Shown here piece after piece: positions 42,001 through 55,005 of a stretch of DNA of 64,000 nt. Made by a program: the position numbers and the translations under genes. The notes under the pieces were generated by a model, which searched no databases, had not been told where the DNA came from, and worked only from the letters and a program-made list of their open reading frames with translations. Source of the DNA: Stercorarius parasiticus (lineage: Eukaryota > Chordata > Aves > Charadriiformes > Stercorariidae); assembly GCA_013396915.1 (NCBI GenBank), contig VWZL01002577.1, positions 1 to 64,000 of the forward strand. The letters are read 5' to 3'. Every line of letters starts with the position of its first letter. Within the stretch, counting starts at the first letter, position 1.

Positions 42001-45000
42001 ACATCAATGCTTGCTTTTGAGAAGTTTGGTCTCCTGCATACTGCTGTGACACATTAGGCTGATAAGCAATAATTAAGAAAAACAGCCCCTGGCCCTGAGA
42101 CCTCATCAAGGATCTTATAATAAGGTGCTTTCATACTTCCAAAGGTACTTTTATTTATTTATGTCATCATCAGGTTACAAATAGACCATTCAGACCACCA
42201 GCACCACTCTAATACCATGATTGAAAAGCTTGTGATTATTTTTCATGCTGCATAAGTCTATTGCTCTGCCATTCACAGCCTTCAGCTAAGATATTTTTAA
42301 CTAAGTATGTTCAAAGTGATAAAAGATTTATGATCAGGCCTTTTTAAAAAAAACAAAAAACCAAACACTGTTCTATGGCTTAGACCTTGAGGTTAAAGAA
42401 TTCCAAGTTCAATTTTTCAAAAATCTGCTAACGTTTTCCTGAAACTAAGAGACAATACTTTGTTTGGTTACTTTTTACATTTCAAATACATTTCCACAAA
42501 GAAGCTCTCTGCTGTTTGGGAAGAAATACATGAGAGTGGGCTAACAATAAATAAAGCATATTTGGTTTTTCTTTGATTTCCTTTTTTCCTTTTTAGTAGC
42601 TTGAAAGAGTCACAGCATATCAGGGAGTTTCTGTGTTAAACTTGGATGGCAGCTTGACAAGCTGTACGTACTGCATAGGAGCTAACTAACCAGCTACAGT
42701 TTCCTGAAGCAGCACGTCACCATGTGTGGCTTAACCCTTCCCTGACAGCTCCAAGAATGCAGCTTGGTAACTGGTTATAAAATCCCCAAAATAACCCCTG
42801 TATAAATTTTCCCCAAAAGACTGGGTGGATTTGAGGTTTGAACCACCCTATAGAAACGTAGGTTCCCTAAAACTTCCAAGCAGCCGTGGACCGCTAGCCT
42901 GACCCAATGCTCAGCTTTCTCCCCTCACATTTTTAGTGATTCCGAGACAGGTTACCCTATCAGTCTGACCTGTGCCCCCAGGCAAGGTTTTCTTTGACAG
43001 ACTATCTATCTATCTATCTACTATAGCCACTGTATATATATGCCTCTCTCTCTCAAATCAGCAGTACAGCACCACTTTGGTGGCCTATGACTCTCATGCC
43101 AATTGGCCTCCTTTTAAGAAACTACGGAAAGGATTAATATGAGACTATGAAGGAGTTCAAAGGACGCTTGCTCCCAGTGCTTGCTCCCACCTCAGGCCAG
43201 TGGTGACCCGCTGCCCCGTGGGGGCCATTTCCTGGGCTCCTGGGATGTCCCCATGCCCCGGTGGCATTGGCCGTGAGCACAGCTCGGAGCACTGGCAGAC
43301 CTGCAGGGAGCTTAAGACCACCGTGTCTCCCACCTTGATTCAACAGAATATTTTATATTGGCTAAAATTGTAACTAAGGAAAATGCTTAAGGACGCATTT
43401 AAATCCCATTGGCTATTAAGGATTCAGCCAAGTGCTGTCCTGCTTCAGAGCTGTGACCTCTTCTGCCCTCCTCCAAACACATTTAGGTCACCAACCACGT
43501 TGCTCGTTCGCCGCTCGGACAGGTCCTAGCTCCACGCATCCGTGCACATACAGTCCATTGTGTCTGCTACATTCACAGCCACGCTGCTCGTTGTATTTTC
43601 TGTGTTTAAAGCAAAATCAAATCCTTCTCTAAAGCACCTTCTCTCCTGCAAACCAGGCTGTGTCACTAGAAATATTTTCCTTAGCTTCAGATTCTACTTG
43701 TAAATTCACACCATGACTGAGAAAGCTACTTTGTCTTGAGGGAGGAGGGACAAGCACAGGGGCAATCTTACATATCGACACAGTAGCAGATATGATTACT
43801 GTGACCTTTTCACCGCATACCAACAAATATTGTTTTCCTGCCTTTTTTCCTGCGTGGCAGCATACGGTAGCAGAGAAGCCTGGTTAGAGATTACCCATTA
43901 GGAAAGCCAATGTTCTCATTAGATCTCTATCTTGGCAGCAGCAGGCATGCATCCTTATTGTTTATAAAAGAGAAATATAATATTGACAGATGCTGTTGAA
44001 TAGCTTTAATGTGTTTCATTCCAGAAATGGCCTTGTTTTAGTGCCAGGTGATCTTTCTCGCACAGCCACCCACTGGTAGTCGGTGGCCTTAGTAAGGATT
44101 ATTTAACATCCCTTAACTTTCTTGAGAAAGTGGGAAGGCAGGCTCAGTGGAAAAGAAGGAATAATGGAAATATATGAGCAACTGTTTAAGCTGTGTGCTC
44201 AGGGCCCAATAGCATGATTGATAAGCTACTGCAGAACAAATGAGGATCAGCTTACTACCTTTCGGGGCCTTTGTCAGAGGACCGCATCTCATGGGTCTGC
44301 TGTGAACCTCTAATCCCGTGGGGCATTTATTGACTGCTGAGCTTGTCTCTTAATTACTCTCTGTCAAGCTTGCAGGAGTCAGGATTTCTCAGTGATCAGA
44401 ACTGCCACTATTTAGAGATACATCACTTACAGCCGTCGAAGGACTGCAATTTTATTTTAGCCCCATCGATTGATGAAGATGCATATGTTTTTGCCTGCTG
44501 ATGAATTCTGACTCGAGCCACACTCCTGTTCGCCTCTTGTCACCTCCCCAAATCCAAACTCCGTTAACACTAGTGGAAACATTGTACAGCTGTCAGTGTT
44601 AAGATGTGAAGCTCTCCCTTGTGTTTCTAGATTTTGGTAGCAGTCACACAGCCCAGGACATGAGACTCACACTTGGGCAACCCATCTATGGTGTGTACGT
44701 ATAGCCCAGACCCACATGCAGGCTCAGAGCTGGTGGTGTAGAGCAGCCTCCCACAGGCCAAGGTCTGGGGGGAGGCCAGATTTCCGGCCCGACTCAGCAT
44801 AATATGAAACCCACAGATATCCTCAGTAAGGACTAAATATCCTTAGTTCTCTGTGGAGAGGAAATGGTTCCCTGGGTAAGAGAGGCTCTGTCAGCCCAGC
44901 CTGCGGCTGCATGGGTCCCTGTGGCAGCCATGCACCACCAGGAGCACGTGGGCAATCCTGCTCGGGGAGGACGAGCAGATAAAACTCATTGCACTGGTCA

Positions 45001-48000
45001 TGCCCCCAGGTCATTAAAAGGTTGCTTGCAATGGCACTGTCAATGCTGTAGAGGCCAACAAATACATTGCAAAGAGACTACAAAAAGAGGAAAAAAAATC
45101 TGGAACAAGCCAGTACAGCCATATGTCTCCTATCACAGCTGAGAGCACTGACACCAGCCCAGCAGGAGCACACAGGTGCTAGCCACCCAATACTGTGGTT
45201 ATCCTAATGAATCACAATTACAGAAACACCTGAACCAGATAATACTGTGCTCATCCACTCTGAAATCCATAAATAAAGGCGTGCAGCAGCTCATAACAAT
45301 TCTTGACTCCCCAGTGGTTTCAGATAAGCTGCTGTTTGGAAGCTGCTATATTTTTTTGCATCAGACAGACCTGCCTTGTGTGATGCAGTACATGTCTTTA
45401 GCCAAGGCTTTCAAGAGCAGAGGAGAGCTTGGATCTTTTCCAGGAGCTGGACTCCTATGAAGGCTGGAACTCTCCCTCCCTTAGCGCAGCTCAGGATGGA
45501 GGTCCTCCAAGGGGATGGCACCCAGAAACCTTACCCACTTTGGGGAAATGCAGACAGCAAACTGGCTGTATGCAAACTGCAGCTGGAACATAAGTGACTG
45601 CTGGTGTCCTTTCTGGTTCCCCTATCCCGAGCCCCCTGAGGAGGGAAACAGGTTCACCCCCAGGTAAGCATGGCCAAGCTCCCCCCTCCCTGCCCTGGAT
45701 TGCTGTGCTGTTGGGATTTGGGGAAAACTATATGTCTGCCATCTACTTTTGCATCCCCAGGCAGTACCCAAATTCATTCCTTCCTAGGAGCAAGGGCAGG
45801 GCTGGTTTTGCCTACAGGGATTCCCCCAGTCCGCAACTGTCCTGCTTCAGTGCACAGCGTGTCCACACCACCACCACCAAAAGGCAGGATCTCAGAGGGC
45901 TTTGCGTTGCTAGAGGTGCATGGTGTACCCCCTTGGGGGTCCTGCTGAGCAGACCATCAAGTAGTAGATGTCACCCTTGGGAGAAGTGAGAGTGCTGGTT
46001 CTCCCAGGGACTCGGGGGAAGGGCTGAGCCTGTGGGCAAGCCCTGCTTGGAATTTGGGGGGGAGGCCTCACTCCCTGCTTCCCCTCTCTGCCAGACCAGG
46101 GTAGCTGCGCCTCTCTACATGCAGGCTTGTGTATCCTCGGGGCACAACCTGGACTGATGGACAGGGGGCAAAATTCAACAGTGAGGGACAAGGGTAAGTC
46201 TGACTGTAGTAATTTCAAGCATTTTAGAGCAATGCGGTGCCAGAAGCTGCAGGCACACAACACCTGGGCAGCCAAACGTGTTGAGGGCAGGCTGCCGTGA
46301 CAGTCCTGTGGCTGTAGTACCTCCACCCACAAGTGCACTTGAGCATCTGTTACAGAAATGGGGATTTTGTTATTAATAGCCCCAGAACACTTACAGCAGG
46401 GAGGACTCTTTACCTTGAAAGCTGCAAGGAGAATTACAGGGATGGGTAAAGTGCTAACAGCTGGGACGCTACTGAGGTTTGCAGAGGGATAGGGTAAGGA
46501 GCATTTACAAGGTTACTGGGTCCGCACCATCCCCAACTTCCAAATGAGCTCCAGCCTGGTGAGTCATCATTCATTCCAGTAATTGGTTGAAATAAATAAC
46601 CCAATTACTCACCAGTTGACCCATTTTATTTCCTTTGGGCTCTGCCCACAACTGACATCAGACTCTGCTAGTTAAAAAATGTCTGGTAAAGAAGACACTG
46701 TAAGAGGCCTAGATATGCTTTTTCTCCCTCAGCACTGTTTTTTCTACAAAGCAATAGCATGCAAAGCTGTCATGTCTGGGGTTTTTCGTGGTTTTTGTGC
46801 TTAGGTTTCTGCTGAAAACCACATTACTGCAGCAAAAGTATTCTATGGTTTCCAAAAATTGTGAGAGAAACCAATCCTGCTGCAAAGGCATTAAGATGTT
46901 TTCAAGTTGTTTCTAAGGATATCCTAAGAACAAATGCAGATTTCCATCCTAGAGTGGCCTACCTGTTTTCCAGTTTCCTGGGAACAGCAACATTAAGGAA
47001 ACATTCTGATCTCAAAAACCAGCGAGGCAGGACCAGATGAGAGCTCTGTGGATGATGTTTTAACCATGTGCAGGGGTACAGCAAACCAGCACAACTGGAG
47101 GGAGAAAAGCCATGTTCAGGGAGACTTGTTCGTGCTTGTTGCAGGATGGCAATGGAGATGATAAAGGCTTGTAGAACTTAGCTCTGGCAAGCTGATTGTG
47201 AGCTTCTTAGTTCCCAAGCAGTGACAGTGGAAAATTTTTAGTGAATTATCCACAGACGGAGTTGAGACTTCTCCCCAGAGGTCTTTACTCATGCACACAG
47301 CACCCTGCTCCTGAAAATACTGACTAGAGAAACTCTGAGTGGTGTCCAGAGTGCTTTAGTCATGCTGCATGAACCCTTAACTCTTCCTGTCTGTGTAGGG
47401 GAAAGTATGTCTTGGTTTCAGTGGGAGCGAGCCATGGAAGACTATCTAGAAAAATTGTTTGTTAAATCAAATATGAGCTGTGCTGTTTAAAGAATTTAGA
47501 AGCCCAAAGATGCAGTTAATTCCTAGCAGAATATTCAAAAGCGGTTGCTTAAATCAAGGTGGTTGTGGGGGGGGTTTACCCCAAAATGACACCTCTGAGT
47601 GTCATTTAGCTTAATTCTAATGACTTGCCTATCATGTCTCTGGAAAAGGAGAAACGTGAGAAATCACATTTCATGCTGCCTGTTAAATGTATCCTTAATA
47701 CATCCTCTATGAAGATTTTTTTCTCCCTGTTCTGCATTCCCTGTTTTCCTTTTTTAATCATCCTTATTCTGTAGAAAAAGGGAACTTGGTATAAACACAG
47801 GAATCCCCAAAAGCTTTCAGTTCAGCTTTCTACAAAATATTAATATTTCCCTTTCATTTAGTAGTTACCACATTTTCAGGTTTTATGCACATGTGCTTAG
47901 AGCAGATGAGTGCTGAACTCTCACCTGATACTTGGAAAGAGATACAGAAATCTTTGCAAAAATATTTATCATATGTTTTCCGAAGCTCCTGCTTGCCATC

Positions 48001-51000
48001 TCAAAGTGAAAACTAAAGATCATGTCTATGCTGAACTAAACTAGCCAACTAATTTAATGGTGTCTGTTAAAGTGTATATCACATTTCAACATTTTTTAAA
48101 TTCTGGCTTTTGCAAGCACCACTAGAGGAGGATACTGTAACCTTTAACATCCAGTGGTAGATTTCCAGCAGGCGGCTCAGAAAATTGTGGGGAACCCTTT
48201 GGTCTTTACAGCCATATCCTTCCTTAAAAGCTATTGTCCTATACCTAATGAAATGATAAAGCCAAAGTGAGGGACTTTTGCTCCTTGCGGTAGCCAGCAC
48301 TGAATCCCCTTTTCTTCAAAGAAAACAGCATCTTTTGAGAAGGCAAAGCCTTAAATGTCCAGAGAAAGAAAAATGGGGTGCCTAACAAGCAAACAGCAAG
48401 AAATACTGCTACCAAAGTTATCTTAAGCTTCAATCACCCTTCAGCAGGTCAGCACGTTTACAGTTTCCTAATTGCTAGTGCAGTAGCTTTTCATGGCCTA
48501 CCAGCTCTAAATGAAAGTGGAGGCTTTGTATCTGAAAGAATGATGTCTTTAGCAGTTAATCTCTCTAATCACAAGGTTTCCTAACTGCTAATCTAGCATT
48601 TTGTTATCCAACAGGGATTTACCCCATTTCATTCAATCAGATTGCGTGTCAGATTAATGGCCTGCTCAGAAGGCAGAGGCTGGGTATCAGTCCCCCACGG
48701 ACCAGGGCAGAGGGATGGGGAGAACATCTGCATCCTGAAAATCCTTCCGGAGGATTTCACACTCAGAGGCATTGAGTGGGCTGCTATTTATTTTTAACAA
48801 ACATTCTGCACCTCCACCAGCACAACAACACAATTAACTGGTTCTACTTTTGAGAGGAAAGAGAAAGCACAAGGATCAAGTGTCACATGCGTTTGACAGA
48901 CGATTCTCTTGCCAAAAAGATATCACCACATTAAGTCCCCAGAAATGACAGCTTTCTTTACAGACACACTTGTTTTCTGCTTCGCCAGCTTCCCTTTCAA
49001 AATAAACAGAGAATTACTTATCTTGAAAAAATTAAAACCCAGGTTCATGATAGATTAAATAATCCTTCTGTGATTATTAAATCAGTCTGAGTATCTCTAG
49101 GGGATGCTCTGAGGAAAGATTTCCCAGCATGCTGTCACTTCCCCTGCATTTCCCAAACTATTATCTACTTTTCTTCATATAAAAATGTTAACCCAGTCAG
49201 AGACTGAACCCTGTAAGATGATCTTTGCTATCCACTAGATGTCTAAGTTATCTACTCATTTCAGTGTATATCTAGAGTTCAATAACTGCAGTCTACTTAG
49301 AAGGCCCTCAGATAGTCCAGTGATATGAAGTCAGATATAAAGTTTTATCTTACTGTTTAATTAAATGATGATTAAATTGATGGCTAAATTATCTTTTCCA
49401 TTTTCTTTTCTTAACATGCAAAGTACCCTCATTTCCACAAACCTGCACAGAGCCTGGCTGTACACCCCAGAGCTAGCACACTGGCATTTTAAGGGTCAAG
49501 ACTTGCTCGCCTATAAAGGAAAATGAACTGGAAGACGATCCCTGAACGCAGCACCTAGTGACAGCTGGCATTATCAAATTAAAATTGTTTTAAATCAATT
49601 CCTAACTAGCATGACCTGTTTGACACAAATATCTAAGGGTTAAATTCACTGAATATATGTCCTTTAGTTCCGTATTCCTTCCATTTATTTTAATGAGACC
49701 TAATGCTAACTAAGAGACATTCAACAGGAGGAATACATTAATTATTTCTATTGCTTTCAGCTTTATCTCTGAAGGTAGCTATCAGCATCTCACCAATATA
49801 TTTACCTCACATAAATGATTTTTTTTAAAAATTAAAAGTGGGAAAAACATGCCCACAGTGGTCTACCTCTGTAACAAATGCCACAGTGAAAGCAAATACT
49901 CATAACAGCAGTTTAGGCTACTTCCCTACCACAGAGTAGGAGGCAGTGAGGCTGGAGGGGCTTTTGCCCTTGGGCTTTCCTGTGGAGGTATGGACCCACT
50001 AAGGCAAGCTTCCAATGCTCCAGAGGGACACTGGACAAGGATGCCCATGCCACTGGAGAACATAGTAGTGCAACAACCGGAGGCAATTCCTGATCTAATG
50101 TGCCTAAGCTGTGCTGCATGATGCAGAGGCACCAGCTTAACTTGTTTGTTTCTGCATTCGACTCTACTTTGCAGGATAAACACAGGCCCAGTACCAATTT
50201 CTATCAAGGTTTAAGCAACTTTAAGTACCTGAAATTCATCTGTAGGATTTAAATATAGTAGATTTCAGGCAGGTGGACAGTTAAGTCTGATAAGTGAAAT
50301 ATAAATTGTTTCTATGTTGTGCAGACTGTCTGGATGGGACATATTCGGTGGTTCTATGAAAAAGTTTGAAGATGAAGTAGCTGATAACAGATCCCAGATT
50401 TTGTCTAATGACAAGCAGTGACTGTAAGAAAGATGGTAAGCTTACATCAAGAAATTAATTTTTAAGTTCTTCAACACTATCCTAGCGAGATGACAGGCAT
50501 TACTGAACCACTTCTTTATACCACAGTGGCACAGTAGGCAAAAAGCTTATGGACAAATTATTTTTAGTTATTGAAGAACCAACTCAGTCACTTCTGACCT
50601 TCCAATGGGGCAAATAACAAAGTTAGCTGACCTTGGTCATTATAGTAGTAAGTATAAGCAAGGGCCTCCCTGCATACCATTCTTTGTCATAAATTAGACA
50701 CAATCAGGTCTTATCACTCTGGGAGTGAAGAGTGTCTGAACCACATGCTGTTAACTTCAGAGAGTTATGTTAGTTAGAAGAGGTTTAACTGAAAAGTAAA
50801 GTTACTGAACAGAAAACTGGTTCTGTTTTACCTCAAACCAAGACAGTACTTTAGTACCAATTCACCTTTTCCTTAAATACTTTGACTGGTGGAACATAAT
50901 AAACTTATTTGCAGAGTATCCCAACTTTAGAGTACCCACAAGTACTCTGGAGGGCAGGACAATATGGCAAAATGATCTTGCTAGAGTGGAAGACTCCTCT

Positions 51001-51224
51001 GCCACAGGTAGGATGCAACTCAGGAAGGGCAACTGTGAAGCACCACCTTAGCATATGAATAACCAGCTGTCTACGCGCGAGACAGAGAGCAAATGAGTGT
51101 GCAGCAGTCCTTCAGAAGGTGATCAAAGGATTATAAATGACTGTTCATACTGCTGTGTGAGAAAGGAAACATGCCAGGCAGGATAGATGGCAATGCATGT
51201 GCAAGGAGCACCCTGACACCTCTC
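42001..51224. other. Intergenic DNA, no gene recognised
   Basis: About 9 kb, mostly AT-rich unique sequence, with a small (TCTA)n at 43002 and a G/C-richer part at about 44640-46350. Open frames of up to 142 codons in the G/C-richer part overlap on both strands and show no domain. The segment 44200-44600 has a balanced, non-repetitive texture that could be conserved noncoding DNA; this is only an impression. Confidence 0.6.
43002..43024 (+). repeat. (TCTA)n microsatellite
   Basis: About five and a half TCTA units (ctatctatctatctatctac), followed by short TA and CT runs. Confidence 0.9.
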
Positions 51225-51620
51225 TAACTAGTGTGCTCTGCTTCGGTCCAGCTGGAGTACCGTGCCCAGGTCTGGGTGCTGTACTTTGAGATTAAAGGGT
51301 GTAGAACTTAGAGAAGAGCAACGACAACAGCCAGAGGTCCAAAAGCATCTCCCCTGTGGGCAGATGAAAGAACTGAGGTTGTTTAGTCCAGCAATGGCTG
51401 AAGGGAAACATGACGATTTTCAAATATATGAAAGGTTCCTCCAGAGATAAATATTATTCCCTGTTTGCAGCACAGGGATGAGAAGGAACAGATTCAGACT
51501 TTAGCTAGAAGAAGGACATTAACGACACAGAGGCATTGGAGCAGGTTGTCTGAAGGGGATGTAAAAGGCCTGAAGCTGAACAGGCCAGAACTCTCTTAGG
51601 ATTGCCTTGGTCAATCTGAA
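51225..51620 (+). mobile_element. Ancient degenerate CR1 fragment, sense
   Basis: Diverged CR1 3' ORF2 sequence with multiple stops. Recognisable words in CR1 order are cagctggagtaccgtgccca (LEYR.Q.W region), gaactgaggttgtttag, gacgattttcaaatatatgaaagg (the DDFQIYERF region) and ggcattggagcaggttgtctgaagggg (HW..LPREV region). No octamer tail remains. The divergence marks it as far older than the copies at 285 and 56985. Confidence 0.65.
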
Positions 51621-54600
51621 CCTGCCTTGGGGAAGAAAAATGGTCTCTAAACACACCATTCTCATAATGAAGTTTTTCTGAGTTGGCAGCACTGCCTGGC
51701 ATACAACTAAGACAAACTTTCTGTCCCTCCCATGGTGGCCTGGAACAGGTGGCATGCAGCCCCGCTGGAGCATCACTGCACCTAGTGACCTCCTGGGCTT
51801 CTAACTTTGATAATGTCTGCCACTCCAAAATGCCATTATAGAAGTGAAGCGATGCCCTCTGCAAGGCTTGTAACCTCAAACACAGTCACCTGAATATCCC
51901 CTTCTGGGCACCATGCCTCACAGCACCCACAGGACTCAAGGGGCTCGTCTTGGGACCACCAGCCCCAGCCCCACTGCATGTCCCTCCCCAGGGATCTGCA
52001 GAGGGGAATGTATCTTGATCCAAGGGCAGAGTGAACCAGGGAGGGGGAAGGGGCATGTTACTCAACCAGCCAGAGCCAAGCCAGAACATACTCTATTTAC
52101 TTAGCTGTATGCAGTGGTGCAATGCTTGTAGCAAGCTGTCACTTCCCATAATCAACAGGAAGAGGTGATCAGTATCTCAAGTGCTAGAAAGCATGGATAA
52201 CATACAACAGCAAATACTTTGATCCTGGCTACTTATATCACAGAGTAATGGGCTGAAATAAAAGCGACTCCTGCTGCTGACTAACTAATGACCATAAATT
52301 AGGGGTAAGAAGTGGCAAATCTAAAGCACAGCAGAGGTTCAGAGTGCAGCAGTGGGGCACCGGGGCGGCAGGAAAAATGAACTGGAACAATATTATGACT
52401 CCAACACCCACTGGAGAGCAAGAGAGTTTTCCTCCACATGATCAGAAATAAGCTTGCCATTGAGAAGTGGAGACGCAAAGCACCAGGCAGAGCTGCAAAG
52501 GGAAGGAAGATGTGAGGACAGTTGGCATGGCTGAGCAAAAAATGTCAGAGAAGAGGGAATGAGTGTGCCATTGCACCACAAAATAATGCGTGTTCCCAAT
52601 TACAAGTGAGCTAGAAGCATACTCCGAATTCTGTTTTCTCTTGCAGAAAAATCTGGTAATGGGAAAACAGATGGGATGAGGTCCTTGGATAAAGATGGCT
52701 TAACACTGTACTTCTCATCCAACCTTTGTCCCACTCCCCTGTGACAGCCAGTGTCAAGTTTCCCTTTATGTGTTTCCCCAGCCCTGGGCTTAAACCTCTC
52801 TCTCTCTGATTCCCGACTGGGTTTGCTGCTTTGGCTTCCCTGGGAGAGTGGCTGCAGGATGGTGTGATTGGGGCCAGGAGCTCTGGAGCACTCCATGAAG
52901 CCCCCACCAGTGGGGCTGGTCCTGGAGCCAGGCAAAAGTTCCATGCTGGTAGAAGAGCCCTGGAGCAGTGACCTAGGCTGCCTAAAAGACACAGCGAAAG
53001 AGGTAAGTAATGACAAAGAAGCTGCAGTCCTGAATGAGGATCTGCAAGAAAAGGCAAAGCCATTGAAAAGGAGGGTGAGTGATACGCAACTTCAACAGGA
53101 GAAATAATAGGGGAGAAAATAAAGGAGGGAAGGTGCTGTGTGGGAAGAGAAAATCCTACGTCTGCATGTGAGGGGAATGGGCTATCAAGAAAATTGACTC
53201 CGAGTGAAAAGGAAGCAGCCTAGACAAAGCTGATGTGGTGGGGAAATGAAGGAGAAGGGAGCTGAAACACTGGAAAGAGAAAAAGAAGGAAAGGGAGGCA
53301 GTTCCCAAAAACCTCAGTGCGAATGAGAGGAGAGTTGGTCTTGCTAAGAGCTCAAGGGCTGTGTTTTGACAGAACCAGAGAACTCACACAACTCCTTATG
53401 TGCCATTCTCCATCCTACAAAAAAATAGGGAAAAATCCAGGGTTATTGTAATTACACAAATATTTTATTTTTCAGGGTTTGACCCAATTTATTCCCTAAG
53501 CTAGTGACATGGATCAGCAAAGATGCTGATTTTATGCAGCAAGGAACTATTGGGTAGAGCAATGAAGAGTACAGTTATGCTAATAAGATCAAATATTACT
53601 TTTCAGTATAACCCAAATTTCTGAAATGATTTATATCAGAGCTTTGCCCAGTTTAAATCAGGCAAAGAAAGTGTATGAAGTGACTTTCCATGAAAAATAT
53701 TATCTACATTTAGCTGAGGTTAACAATTTCCCCAAAGTTTACATGAGAATCTGCATGCCATTTACAATTGATTAACTATTATTTGGCAGACTATTTGTGC
53801 AATGAATTGCTGACATTTTGAAAAGAGCTATTTGATGATTTAACATAGACTTAAAACGTGACCTTTGATTTATACAAAATGCATATAAAGTGGGCAAAAT
53901 GAGGTGTCGAACTTACTGCATAAATCTTGTCTGATAACTATGCATCCTTTCTGTTTCTGCTTTCCTTATCTCTGAGGTTCTCTCAAAGAAGATTTTTTGT
54001 GGATTTTTCAGGTACATATTTGAGCATTCTCCATTTTGCAGTGCTACGTCAAAATGTTAATAAACGATGATGCTGATCCAGAGCCAAAGCAGCAGCAAGA
54101 TGCATCATTCTTAATATTAATATATGATCAATGTTTATTCAATTTTTTAATGAATTACTGGATTTACATTTATTTAAGAAATCCACCACCTCTGTAAGTA
54201 GCAACTTACCGTGATAGTTAATGTCAAATATTATCTTTCATTTGAAACTAGATAAGGAAACGTGAGGGTTTCTGAGATTCGGTTTAGCCCCTGAGGTGGA
54301 AAAGCAGGTGGGGACAATCTGTTCTGAAGCATCTGCCAGTCTCACTCCCAGCTATACCATCTGAAGAAATATTATAATGTATAGCACCGGTGGAAAGGAG
54401 AGAAACTTGTGCTTTATATATAAATGCGTTCCTCTACGCGTTTGGCTTTATGATTATTGACCCAAGCCTATTATCCATACTTCAGTGGTTCCATGTATTT
54501 CCAGGTGATCCCAAGCAAAAATACACATTTCCTATCCATGAAGCCCTTCTGCACGGCAAAACTCTGTTTTTCTCTCTGTTGTGCAAGAGCTCAAATTTCT

Positions 54601-54864
54601 ACTCTTGGTGAAACATCTGTCCGAGTTTCCTCATGCAACTGTCGTACACCTGCTTTTATTCTGCTGCTTTTTGCTTTGTTGTGATCTTTAAAAAAATATG
54701 GAAGATTAATGTATCAACAGCAACATGGTAGTTAAAGGTTGCATGGGGATTTTTCTCTTCAAATCTGACCTTTCCAGTGTTGAAAAAAGACCACAATAAT
54801 GGGATATATATATATGCAGGATCTTTTCTGCTCTTTCTAGACGTATTGCAATGCTATATAGGGA
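51621..54864. other. Intergenic DNA, possible noncoding exon
   Basis: Mixed composition. At 52629-52646 ttctgttttctcttgcag is a strong 3' splice-site-like sequence, and gaaagag|gtaagt at 53002 is a strong donor-like one. The enclosed 355 bases have no frame open throughout, so a noncoding exon is the most that could be proposed. Nothing else recognised apart from a short TA run at 54804-54815. Confidence 0.4.
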
Positions 54865-55005
54865 GATCAGAAAATTGAACTGGAAGGAGTCTTGAGAGGT
54901 CACCCAGTTCCCCTGCACCAAAGCACAGCGGCAGATACCCACATATTCCTGACAGATGTTGATCTTTAATTCCTTCAATCAAAGAGAACCCTAAGTGTCT
55001 CAGGG
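54865..55005 (-). mobile_element. Ancient CR1 3'-end fragment, antisense
   Basis: On the + strand the order is aattgaactggaaggagtct, tgagaggtcacccagttccc, ctgcaccaaagcacagc, then ctgacagatgttgatctttaattccttcaa. This parallels the antisense 3' UTR and end of ORF2 of old CR1 copies (tggaaggacct..gaggtcatc..agtcc..cctgc, then ctgacaggtgtt). The terminal octamer tail is lost. Diverged and short, hence moderate confidence. Confidence 0.55.

Noticed and set aside
45594..46338. Frames of 131 and 142 codons on opposite strands
   Set aside because: They lie in a G/C-richer patch where stops are rare and share no features with known proteins. In particular they are not claudins, which lie near GRIK1 in mammals.
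52600..53063. Overlapping minus-strand frames of 138 and 150 codons
   Set aside because: Two frames over the same bases, no recognisable domain, no homologue recalled and no splice support on that strand.
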